The translations under genes were made by a program, and so were the position numbers. Of a stretch of 64,000 bases of DNA, positions 8,303 through 15,281 are shown one piece after another. Position 1 is the first letter of the stretch; each line of letters starts with the position of its first letter. The notes beneath the pieces were generated by a model that was not told the DNA's origin, searched no databases, and was given only the letters and a program-made list of their open reading frames with translations. The stretch spans positions 3,968,001 to 4,032,000 of the forward strand of contig NZ_BLZR01000001.1 in the NCBI RefSeq assembly GCF_014193895.1, in the 5' to 3' direction. This DNA comes from Clostridium fungisolvens. Lineage in GTDB: Bacteria; Bacillota; Clostridia; Clostridiales; Clostridiaceae.

Positions 8303-8614
8303 ATGACGAACAAAATAAAGGAAATTTCTAGCTGGCTACTTAGTCAATGGGGAGAAATAACGCAAGATGTTTTAGAGGAAAAACTTCAAGAAGCATATAA
8401 GCAAGGGAAAATCGATTCATATCCCGAACTAGTCGAAACCACTCTTGATAATATATTGTTTAACACTAAGAACAATATAGATCTTAAGAAGAAAGAACTT
8501 TACGAAAATAATTTCTACAACATCCCTTCAGATGAAGATATAATTCAAATGCGTGCTTACGAATATTTAATTGAGAATCTTAGCGAAATTGTAAAACAGT
8601 ACAGGGAGGGCTAA
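8303..8614 (+). CDS. Unknown 103-aa acidic protein
   Basis: The start is ATG 8303 behind a strong AGGAGGT; an upstream in-frame TTG at 8276 precedes that site and is rejected. The product (MTNKIKEISSWLLSQWGEIT...) is helical, acidic and soluble. No family is recognised. The size and charge are like immunity proteins, but no toxin is adjacent. A copy of the 16-base palindrome follows six bases after the stop. Confidence 0.65.
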   Translation: MTNKIKEISSWLLSQWGEITQDVLEEKLQEAYKQGKIDSYPELVETTLDNILFNTKNNIDLKKKELYENNFYNIPSDEDIIQMRAYEYLIENLSEIVKQYREG

Positions 8615-8617
8615 CTA

Positions 8618-8637
8618 TCACAAATTCCAATTTGTCT
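8618..8637. repeat. ACAAATTCCAATTTGT palindrome, copy 2
   Basis: ACAAATTCCAATTTGT at 8620-8635, identical to the copy at 4910-4925. Confidence 0.6.
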
Positions 8638-8756
8638 TATTAATAAAAAGAATGAAATAAATTTAGTTGTTAAATTCATATGTTTCATTGAAATCCTTCA
8701 TAAATAATGTTGGGTATTCTAGCAAATGAACACAAAAAGGCTATTAGGAGGTTTCC

Positions 8757-9143
8757 ATGGATAAAGATTTATATATACCTAAAAGTAAGTACGATTTTGA
8801 AACAGTTGAGAGAATTAGACTTACTGATCCTGAGAACATTCAAGATATCCTGCCTCAAATTTTTCAGTGGATAGAAGACATTAACTGGCCTATTGCTCCT
8901 GAATTAGTCAAAATATTGGCTGGATTTGATGAAATGATAATACCCTATGTAATAGATTTAATCCAAAATCCAAATGGTTTAAGAGAATACTCTATTTATT
9001 ACTTTATGCTTCCACTACTATCTAACAAACAACTACATTTATTAAAAGATGAACTAGAAAGAGTTACAAATAATCCCTCATTTTTTGAATCTGCAGAAGG
9101 CTACGATAAAATAGCCATCAAATATATTGAAAAAATATATTAA
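8757..9143 (+). CDS. DUF5071-family protein
   Basis: The 128-aa product starts at ATG 8757 behind TAGGAGG. It follows the DUF5071 pattern: IPKSKYDFETVERIRL near the start, then ILPQIFQWIEDINWPIAPEL and a HEAT-like helical tail (IIPYVIDLIQNPNGLREYSI). The family is often found in polymorphic-toxin immunity neighbourhoods. It is 22 bases upstream of the HEAT-repeat gene and most likely co-transcribed with it. No cognate toxin is in view. Confidence 0.75.
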   Translation: MDKDLYIPKSKYDFETVERIRLTDPENIQDILPQIFQWIEDINWPIAPELVKILAGFDEMIIPYVIDLIQNPNGLREYSIYYFMLPLLSNKQLHLLKDELERVTNNPSFFESAEGYDKIAIKYIEKIY

Positions 9144-9165
9144 AAGTAAAGAGAAGTGAAAAGAT

Positions 9166-9819
9166 ATGAAATCCCTAGTTGAAAGATTAAGAACGGAACT
9201 AAATAGCTTTTGGCAATGGTCAGGATTAACCATTGAAGAATATGAAAACAATGGTGAAATTCTTCACTCAGATGAGCTTGATTATCCGAATTGGAGTCTA
9301 CTACAAGATCTAGTATTTGAAGCAATAATACATTTGAAGAATGGACAAAGATCTAAAGAACTTACTGCATTAATACTAGAATCTATTGCTATCGACAATG
9401 AGGATGAAGTTACACTAGATTTATGCGAAGCTGAATTGGCTGATACTGAGCTTCAATATTTGGCTGAATGTAGTCTACATTTTCCTTTATTTAACGCACG
9501 TTGGCAGATAGCAGAATTAATTGGAAGAAGAACTAATGACAGCTTTATAAAATATCTTTTATTGTTTATTAATGATAGTAATAAATATGTTCAAAGAAGA
9601 GCTCTACTTTCACTAGCTAGAATTTCACCAGAAAAAGCCGAAAAAGTAGCAATATCAAAGCTAAGAGATGAAGATGATTACCTAAGAATGGTTGCTATTA
9701 AAATATTAAGGGAAGTATCATCACAGTATCTTAGAGATGCTATTAATATTCTAAAAGATGATAAATTTAAATATATCCAGCTTGAAATAGCCGAAATAAA
9801 GGATGAGGTAGATCAATAA
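9166..9819 (+). CDS. HEAT-repeat protein
   Basis: The 217-aa product starts at ATG 9166. The C-terminal half has helical HEAT-type repeats: RWQIAELIGRRTND, DSNKYVQRRALLSLARISP and DEDDYLRMVAIKILREVSS. The N-terminal half (LNSFWQWSGLTIEEYENNGE) is acidic and unassigned. It forms a pair with the DUF5071 gene. Proteins of this build usually bind other proteins; an immunity or scaffold role is possible but unproven. Confidence 0.75.
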   Translation: MKSLVERLRTELNSFWQWSGLTIEEYENNGEILHSDELDYPNWSLLQDLVFEAIIHLKNGQRSKELTALILESIAIDNEDEVTLDLCEAELADTELQYLAECSLHFPLFNARWQIAELIGRRTNDSFIKYLLLFINDSNKYVQRRALLSLARISPEKAEKVAISKLRDEDDYLRMVAIKILREVSSQYLRDAINILKDDKFKYIQLEIAEIKDEVDQ

Positions 9820-9858
9820 ATATGATTTTTTATTAATACCACTCCCCCATCATGGTTA

Positions 9859-9916
9859 CACTATACTAATTGGTAATCTAATCATTTACCAATTAATCTT
9901 TTAATACAATATAGTG
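9859..9916. promoter_or_regulatory. Nested inverted repeat over the recombinase leader and ribosome binding site
   Basis: CACTATA (9859-9865) pairs with TATAGTG (9910-9916), and inside it TTGGTAA (9870-9876) pairs with TTACCAA (9886-9892). The outer arm reaches the GAGGTG that starts recombinase translation, so the structure could hide it, or the inner palindrome could be an operator. Confidence 0.45.
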
Positions 9917-9927
9917 AGGTGATGACT

Positions 9928-11568
9928 TTGAAAGCAGCAATTTACAGTAGAAAATCAAAATTTACTGGAAAAGGCGAAAGTATCGAGAATCAGGTGCAGA
10001 TGTGTAAGGACTATGCCTCAATGCATTTAAGTCATAAGAAAATTGATGAATTTCTCATATATGAGGATGAAGGTTTCTCTGGTGGAAATACAAATAGACC
10101 TGAGTTTCGAAGGTTATTAGAAGATGCAAGAGCTAAGAAGTTTGAAGTTCTAATCTGTTATAGATTAGACCGTATATCAAGAAATGTAGCCGACTTCTCT
10201 ACTACCCTAGAAACCTTACAAAAGTATGATATTGATTTTGTAAGCATCAGAGAACAATTCGATACTTCTTCACCAATGGGTCGTGCCATGATTTATATTG
10301 CAAGTGTATTTGCTCAGCTTGAAAGAGAAACCATAGCAGAAAGAGTTCGTGATAATATGCTTGAGCTTGCGAAAACTGGAAGATGGCTTGGTGGTATAGC
10401 TCCTTTAGGCTATGAAGCTGATCAAGTAAAGTATTTTGATGAAAGCATGAATGAACGCTCCATGGTAAAGCTAAAACAGGTCCCTGAAGAGCTAAAAACA
10501 GTTAAGCTTATCTTTGATAAGTACTTGGAGTTCAAGGCCTTAAATAAGGTTGAGACATATCTCCTTCAAAGCAATATCAAAACTAAACGTGGTAATAACT
10601 TTTCTAAAAACAACCTTAGAATAATATTATCCAATACTGTGTATGTAAAAGCCACGAAAGAAGTCCTTGACTATCTGGAAAGTCTAGATATTACTACTTG
10701 CGGTGAACCAGATGGAGTCCATGGTCTACTAAGCTATAACAAACAAAAAGGTGTATCTAATGACAATGGTAAGATAGTAAGAGTATATAGAGATACAAGT
10801 GACTGGATAGCTGCAGTAAGCTCTCATAAAGGTATAATTGAAGCTTCTGACTGGCTACAAGCTCAGCAAATACTGCTTCAGAATAAAGATAGGTATATTA
10901 CATCTCCAAAGGCACACAACGCTATTCTTACAGGAATCATAAGATGTGCTATTTGTGGATCTTCTATGAGAATATCCCGAGGCCATACTGATAAAAATGG
11001 TACTAATATTTACTATTATAAATGCACCTTAAAATATCATTCAAAAGGTGTTAGATGTAATAACAAAAACGTACGAGTAGATCAACTTGATACTGTAGTA
11101 AAGAATTCCTTAAAGGAACTTGGTATCAACAAAAAATCATTGATAGAGAAAATTAAAAGCAAAAATAAAGCCACTAGATCCCAAAGTGATTCTCCAAGTA
11201 AGATCTATGCTTTAGAAAACCAAATTGAAGAAAAGAAAAAACAAATGAATAACCTAGTAACTAAACTTTCTATGGATAATGATATTGAAGATATCCTAGT
11301 TTCAAAGATAAAATCCTTAAAGACAGAAATCAGCAGCTTACATACAGAACTCGAAAAACAAAAAAACTTAAACTCTGAATTTGATGAGGAAGAAGTTAAC
11401 CTTTCTTTTTTAGAAATGCTCTTAGATAGATGTTCTTTAATTGATACCCTTTCTAATGATGAGGTAAAAGAACTTGTGAAAGGTCTAGTAGAAAAGATAA
11501 CCTGGAATGGAACAACTCAAGATTTTGTAGTTGATTTTGTTGGTAGCGAGGAGGATAAAAAAAAATGA
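9928..11568 (+). CDS. Large serine recombinase (integrase of the element)
   Basis: The start is taken as TTG 9928, seven bases after GAGGTG (546 aa); the ATG at 9922 is too close to that site. The resolvase domain shows IYSRKS with the catalytic serine at residue 10, CYRLDRISRNVADF, and SSPMGRAMIYIASVFAQLER, followed by the long E-helix. A recombinase domain follows (GGIAPLGYE...), then a zinc ribbon with CAICGSS and a KCTLKYH...RCNN pair of cysteines, then a coiled coil (about residues 400-480). This is the build of phage and ICE integrases of the serine type, including the sporulation-gene rearranging recombinases. It sits 50 bases from the broken yabG, reading toward it, as expected for the enzyme that made the junction. 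Confidence 0.95.
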   Translation: MKAAIYSRKSKFTGKGESIENQVQMCKDYASMHLSHKKIDEFLIYEDEGFSGGNTNRPEFRRLLEDARAKKFEVLICYRLDRISRNVADFSTTLETLQKYDIDFVSIREQFDTSSPMGRAMIYIASVFAQLERETIAERVRDNMLELAKTGRWLGGIAPLGYEADQVKYFDESMNERSMVKLKQVPEELKTVKLIFDKYLEFKALNKVETYLLQSNIKTKRGNNFSKNNLRIILSNTVYVKATKEVLDYLESLDITTCGEPDGVHGLLSYNKQKGVSNDNGKIVRVYRDTSDWIAAVSSHKGIIEASDWLQAQQILLQNKDRYITSPKAHNAILTGIIRCAICGSSMRISRGHTDKNGTNIYYYKCTLKYHSKGVRCNNKNVRVDQLDTVVKNSLKELGINKKSLIEKIKSKNKATRSQSDSPSKIYALENQIEEKKKQMNNLVTKLSMDNDIEDILVSKIKSLKTEISSLHTELEKQKNLNSEFDEEEVNLSFLEMLLDRCSLIDTLSNDEVKELVKGLVEKITWNGTTQDFVVDFVGSEEDKKK

Positions 11569-12287
11569 ACTCCAAGCTGCCACATTCTAGGAAAATGTTG
11601 CACCTGAGTTCTATATCCACCAGCATCCAATATATCCTCATAACAAGACTGACATGCTCCGGCAAAAATCACTAGTTCATCGTAACTGGAATTATAATTT
11701 CTTAGATTCTGAACTGATTGAATAAAATACTTTGAGTTTCTGTAATTATTAAGATCAAGGTAATTTGTCGCATTCTTAATTAATCCATCATGTCCAGTAA
11801 GTACTACTATATCTGGTTTAATTTCCTTCACTAAATCAACAATCTGTGTAGGTTGGTCCTTTTCTACTATAGCTTTTCCCGTAGCATTAAGATTAAGTTG
11901 CTTATAAACCTTCATACAAGCATCTAAGTATTGTGGGTCTCCATCAACATGAAGTATTCTACCAGGTCGCCCAAAGGTTAACTCTTTTTCCGGTATGATC
12001 TTGGGAGACTTGGTTATTCTCGTTATATTTTTATGTCCAACCACCTCTCTTGATACCATTACTCTTTTAATAGTTTCATTTACTCTAGCATTAAAGATTT
12101 TATCCTTCTCTGCTATAAATTGCTCATCAACCTCTTCTAGATCATCTATTTTTGCATCTGCTATTATTCTTATATTAATACCTTTTAAAACATAATAAAC
12201 TCCATCATCATCTTCTCTTATATCTATAATCTTAAAGGTTATATCCTTACTATATGACTTTCTTACAACTAAGTCACCGACTTTCAT
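11517..12287 (-). CDS. yabG: YabG sporulation protease, 5' portion, split by the element
   Basis: Starts at ATG 12287 behind CGAGGAGAAG. Residues 1-223 match the coat-associated protease YabG: MKVGDLVVRKSYSKDITFKI at the start, HVDGDPQYLD (about 113-122), VVLTGHDGL with His166 and FAGACQS with Cys212, the probable catalytic pair. YabG processes coat and germination proteins late in sporulation. After DILDAG the family normally continues with a conserved NFASSP-type segment and about 65-70 more residues. Here residues 224-256 are unrelated and come from element DNA, running antisense into the end of the recombinase. So the gene is truncated by integration while its active site, start and SigK-type promoter are intact. 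The missing 3' part should lie at the far end of the element, outside this window. Confidence 0.9.
   Translation of the reverse strand: MKVGDLVVRKSYSKDITFKIIDIREDDDGVYYVLKGINIRIIADAKIDDLEEVDEQFIAEKDKIFNARVNETIKRVMVSREVVGHKNITRITKSPKIIPEKELTFGRPGRILHVDGDPQYLDACMKVYKQLNLNATGKAIVEKDQPTQIVDLVKEIKPDIVVLTGHDGLIKNATNYLDLNNYRNSKYFIQSVQNLRNYNSSYDELVIFAGACQSCYEDILDAGGYRTQVQHFPRMWQLGVHFFLSSSLPTKSTTKS
11610..11626. other. Attachment-site junction (attR or attL) inside yabG
   Basis: YabG similarity ends at codon 223 (11619-11621), so the crossover lies within a few bases of 11616-11622. Serine recombinases exchange at a two-base core. The exact core cannot be fixed without the other junction. Confidence 0.65.
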
Positions 12288-12319
12288 AAACTTCTCCTCG
12301 TAGCTATGATTTCACATTA

Positions 12320-12346
12320 TATACTATGTAACAAAGCCCCTTTTGT
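12320..12346 (-). promoter_or_regulatory. SigK-type promoter of yabG
   Basis: On the minus strand AC is followed by 16 bases and then CATAGTATA, which fits the SigK consensus (AC, 16-17 bases, CATA-N3-TA). The predicted start is about 25 bases ahead of the yabG ATG and its ribosome binding site. Late mother-cell expression agrees with yabG control in Bacillus. Confidence 0.7.
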
Positions 12347-12528
12347 TAAAGCTTGTAATAAATTTTCTTCTAGTTTCTATAATCAAAGTTAGTTATACAG
12401 TTTTAGTTATCTCATCGAAATAAATCATATTAATTCTCTGCGAAGCTCATTAAAGCATCGGATGTGTCTGAATTCCAATTATTAACAACTGTTATGTTTA
12501 TTAATACTATTGAAATTAAGGAGGTGCT

Positions 12529-12616
12529 ATGGAGATACTATATGAACAAGCTATTAGAATTAAATGATTTTCGAAGATGGAATGGCTTCAAAAAATCGCT
12601 AATTGCTCTTCATTAG
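12529..12616 (+). CDS. Candidate short ORF with a strong ribosome binding site
   Basis: AAGGAGGTG precedes ATG 12529 (12 codons, MEILYEQAIRIK) and a second ATG at 12542 in another frame (24 codons, MNKLLELNDFRRWNG...). Nearly the same DNA recurs at 59473-59505. A terminator-like stem overlaps the end of the second frame. This could be a small peptide gene or part of a non-coding repeat. Confidence 0.3.
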
Positions 12617-12627
12617 TGATTTTTTTG
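12594..12627 (+). terminator. Intrinsic terminator-like stem
   Basis: AATCGCTAAT pairs with ATTAGTGATT (one G-U) with an eight-base loop, then seven T. It reads plus strand, away from the split yabG. Confidence 0.6.
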
Positions 12628-12680
12628 CGCATCTGCCTTTTCTGAACGTATGTGAAGAAATTCTGGCAGGCGATATATTT
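12621..12680. repeat. Terminator-associated dispersed motif, copy 1
   Basis: A T run followed by GCATCTGCCTTTTCTGAACG and TATGTGAAG. Related copies follow T runs at 24861-24900 and 61455-61520. Confidence 0.5.
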
Positions 12681-12938
12681 TTACTTTTTAATCATATAGC
12701 ATTTTTATTTTATTAAATTTAAAATATAAAATATTTATAGAATTCATAGAATTTTAAAAAGTAAAACTGTACTGTTCGAACGTAGTGAGTTTACAGTTTT
12801 AGCTATGAAATCTGAGAAAATCATATTAATTCTTTGCGAAGTTCATCAAGTATCGGATGTAGCGCCTCCTTAATTTCAACACAGTTATAACTAAAACAAA
12901 AATAAGCCACCATTATTGGTAGCTTAAATTTTTTCTTC

Positions 12939-13943
12939 CTATTCCTTTTGGTCATACATTTCCTTAAATTCATCAATGAATTTTAGATATATCTGTTTTT
13001 CATTGATAATTCCCTCTAGCTTATTGTTAAAGGTGTTCTGTCCCCAGTTGACTTCGTTATAATAGTATCTATTAGCAAGTCTCCAGTATCTTTGAGGAAA
13101 TAGCAAAAATGCAAATATAACTCTATATTCTTCATCCTTGAGATTTCCAACTGAGCTATATGATTCTAATATAGCTTTAGCATATTCTATGTTCCAATCT
13201 ACTCTTTTCAGCACTTTTATCATAAAATTAGCTATGTCGTATGCCCTAATCTCTCGTTTGCAGTAATCAAAGTCTATTACATAAACTTCATTATCATCAC
13301 CTAATATTATATTATGGTAGGTAAAGTCATGATGACAAAAAGATTTATCGTTTTCTGCAATCTCACATAAATCAAGGTAAGAAGAGGTTTGCATCACATT
13401 ATGTGCTCTCTTAGATAGTTCCTTATAGAACTCCATTGATTTAATATAATTTAAATCGAAGTCGCTTTTCTGAGATTTTTTTCTAGTCATATCTCTCATT
13501 TTATCTAGAGATTTCATTCGTTTTTCCATTAGATGTGGCCATCTTCCTAGATCACTTTTCAGTTTAGAGTTTTCTGGAGGATCGTATCCTTTTGTAGCTT
13601 CATGGAGCAATGCAAGGGTCTTTGCCGCTATCTTAACCTCGTCTAAATTGTGGAAGTCGCACTCTCTTCCCGGTATCCACTGTGAGAGAGTGTATAAGTC
13701 TTCATTTACTAAGGCAAAAGGTTCTCCATCCATATTCAGCTCGTACCTATCAACCTTGTCAAAGCCATTTTTTATAAGATGTTCCTTGGCACCATATACA
13801 AACAATAGCTTTTGTGCACCATAGTTTATCCTTTTTAAGCATTTGTCTCCCTTATTAGATTTTAAATAGTATATCCCTTTATTCGGCCTTAGTGTCTCAA
13901 TTTTTATATCAAACTGTCTTTCAATTTCAAATTCCCTCATCAT
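12939..13943 (-). CDS. CotS-family spore coat kinase-like protein
   Basis: The start is ATG 13943, six bases after AGGAGGTG (334 aa). The fold is that of aminoglycoside-phosphotransferase-type kinases. The catalytic loop CHHDFTYHNI (HxDxxxxN, near residue 215) is followed by YVIDFDYC, with the metal-binding DFD. The N-lobe begins with IYYLKSNKGDKCLKRI, carrying the ATP-site lysine. The C-terminal FPQRYWRLANRYYYNEVNW block is typical of the CotS/YutH spore coat group. Bacillus CotS is a coat protein; clostridial relatives occur with glycosyltransferases as here. Substrate unknown; phosphorylation of a coat glycan or protein is inferred. It is divergent from the glycosyltransferase at 14048. 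Confidence 0.85.
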   Translation of the reverse strand: MMREFEIERQFDIKIETLRPNKGIYYLKSNKGDKCLKRINYGAQKLLFVYGAKEHLIKNGFDKVDRYELNMDGEPFALVNEDLYTLSQWIPGRECDFHNLDEVKIAAKTLALLHEATKGYDPPENSKLKSDLGRWPHLMEKRMKSLDKMRDMTRKKSQKSDFDLNYIKSMEFYKELSKRAHNVMQTSSYLDLCEIAENDKSFCHHDFTYHNIILGDDNEVYVIDFDYCKREIRAYDIANFMIKVLKRVDWNIEYAKAILESYSSVGNLKDEEYRVIFAFLLFPQRYWRLANRYYYNEVNWGQNTFNNKLEGIINEKQIYLKFIDEFKEMYDQKE

Positions 13944-14047
13944 AGTGCTCACCTCCTATATATTTATATGTACAGGCGTATCCTTTTATTAACACTTTTT
14001 ATAATTGCTTAATATAATAAAATATAGAAATGTGAAAGGACTTATAT

Positions 14048-15163
14048 ATGAAGATAGCTATAGACGGAAGAGCAGCTAATTGGTATAGAGGAACTGGTAT
14101 TGGCACTTATACCTATCAACTTATAAATAATTTAAATCAAATAGATTTTTTAAATAATTATTTAATCTTCTTACCTGAAGAATTTCATTTTGAAAAAGAA
14201 TTCAGAAGCAACTTTAAAACTGGCATAGCTAAACAAAATGAATTATTTAATTTTTGGGAGGAGATTAGAGTTCCAAATGTTTTGAATGAAAATGATATTG
14301 ATTTATATCATATACCTCAAAATGGCGTTGGTCTCTCCAGTAATATTGATTGTAAAAAAGTAATAACCTTGCATGATATCATCCCTTTAAGAATGCCTGA
14401 AACCTGTAGCGAAAGGTATCTTAAGATATTTAATGAAGATATGCCAGGGATAATCGAAAAATGTGATGGTATAATTACGGTTTCTAACTTTTCTAAAGAA
14501 GATATATATAAAGAATTCAATTTTCCAAAAGAAAAGATTTTTGTAACTCATCTTGCTGCAGAAGATATTTACAAACCTCTAAACAAAAAGCAATGCAAAT
14601 CTTACTTAAGTAAAAAGTATGGAATTGAAGGTGATTTTCTTCTATACGTTGGCGGCTTTAGTCCTAGAAAGAATATAATAGGCCTTATGGAAGCTTATGA
14701 ACTTTTGCTTCATAAATATAACAAGGATTTATCTTTAGTCATAACAGGAAAGAAAGGGATATCTTATGACATGTATAGGGATAAAGCTCAAAAGCTCGGA
14801 ATAAGCTCAAAGGTTTTATTTACAGATTTTATTCCTTTAGAAGATATGCCTATATTCTATAACGGTGCGAAGATTTTTGTTTATCCTTCTTATTATGAAG
14901 GCTTTGGGCTACCTCCTCTAGAAGCTATGGCTTGTGGAACTCCTGTGGTGGCTTCAACTGAAACTTCTATACCTGAAATTTGTGGTGATTCAGCATTATT
15001 AAGTAATCCTTCAAGTACTGAAGATATTTGTCTAAAAATACTTTCAATTCTAGATGATAATGATCTACTGAAGACTTTAATAACAAAAGGACTTGTCCAT
15101 TCTGCTACCTTCAATTGGAAGAAGACTGCATATGATACATTAGATGCATATAGAGCTTTGTAA
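14048..15163 (+). CDS. Glycosyltransferase family 4 (CotSA-like)
   Basis: The 371-aa product starts at ATG 14048 after GAAAGGA. It has a GT-B fold: N-terminal MKIAIDGRAANWYRGTGIGT, domain linker LYVGGFSPRKNI (about residue 200), and the donor-site EX7E motif in YEGFGLPPLEAMACGTPV (about 280-298). No signal peptide, so cytoplasmic, presumably in the mother cell. It is paired with CotS-type kinases on the opposite strand, as Bacillus cotSA is next to cotS. An AC-N17-AATATAATA upstream (about 14002-14029) is one base off a SigK promoter. Likely builds a spore surface glycan. Confidence 0.85.
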   Translation: MKIAIDGRAANWYRGTGIGTYTYQLINNLNQIDFLNNYLIFLPEEFHFEKEFRSNFKTGIAKQNELFNFWEEIRVPNVLNENDIDLYHIPQNGVGLSSNIDCKKVITLHDIIPLRMPETCSERYLKIFNEDMPGIIEKCDGIITVSNFSKEDIYKEFNFPKEKIFVTHLAAEDIYKPLNKKQCKSYLSKKYGIEGDFLLYVGGFSPRKNIIGLMEAYELLLHKYNKDLSLVITGKKGISYDMYRDKAQKLGISSKVLFTDFIPLEDMPIFYNGAKIFVYPSYYEGFGLPPLEAMACGTPVVASTETSIPEICGDSALLSNPSSTEDICLKILSILDDNDLLKTLITKGLVHSATFNWKKTAYDTLDAYRAL

Positions 15164-15227
15164 AATCAGCAATTTGTATATCAATATAAATTTCAGGGTG
15201 AAAATGATATATAGAGATAATCACAAA

Positions 15228-15262
15228 AAGGACACTAATATTTACTGAATATTAGTGTCCTT
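15228..15262. terminator. Bidirectional terminator between convergent genes
   Basis: AAGGACACTAATATT pairs perfectly with AATATTAGTGTCCTT over a five-base loop, with A and T runs on the two sides. Confidence 0.85.
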
Positions 15263-15281
15263 ATATTATAAAGTTGCCACT

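Larger units (their letters stand above)
1..11617. mobile_element. Right-hand end of a phage-like element integrated in yabG (continues beyond the left edge)
   Basis: The right boundary is placed where YabG homology stops, around 11,616-11,622, just past a large serine recombinase. The left boundary is not in the window. Gene content is phage-like: replication protein, ORF6N/ORF6C antirepressor and small ORFs on the minus strand, a divergent repressor region near 2.75-2.9 kb, then an XRE regulator and ImmA/IrrE peptidase on the plus strand, cargo genes, and the recombinase at the edge. No structural phage genes are visible here, so prophage, satellite and skin-like element all remain possible. 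What is seen is the gene order and the broken host gene; the idea that excision restores yabG is inference from known sporulation intervening elements. Confidence 0.85.
12347..12938. repeat. Long intergenic region with imperfect direct and inverted repeats
   Basis: About 75 bases are repeated: CAGTTTTAGTTAT...CATATTAATTCTCTGCGAAG...CATCGGATGT (12396-12464) and again at about 12797-12863. A GAAATTAAGGAGGTGCT segment at 12510-12527 has an inverted partner (AGCGCCTCCTTAATTTC) at 12862-12879. It also holds a short ORF (12529-12616), a terminator-like stem (12594-12627) and copy 1 of a dispersed motif. No gene longer than 25 codons is convincing. Confidence 0.6.
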
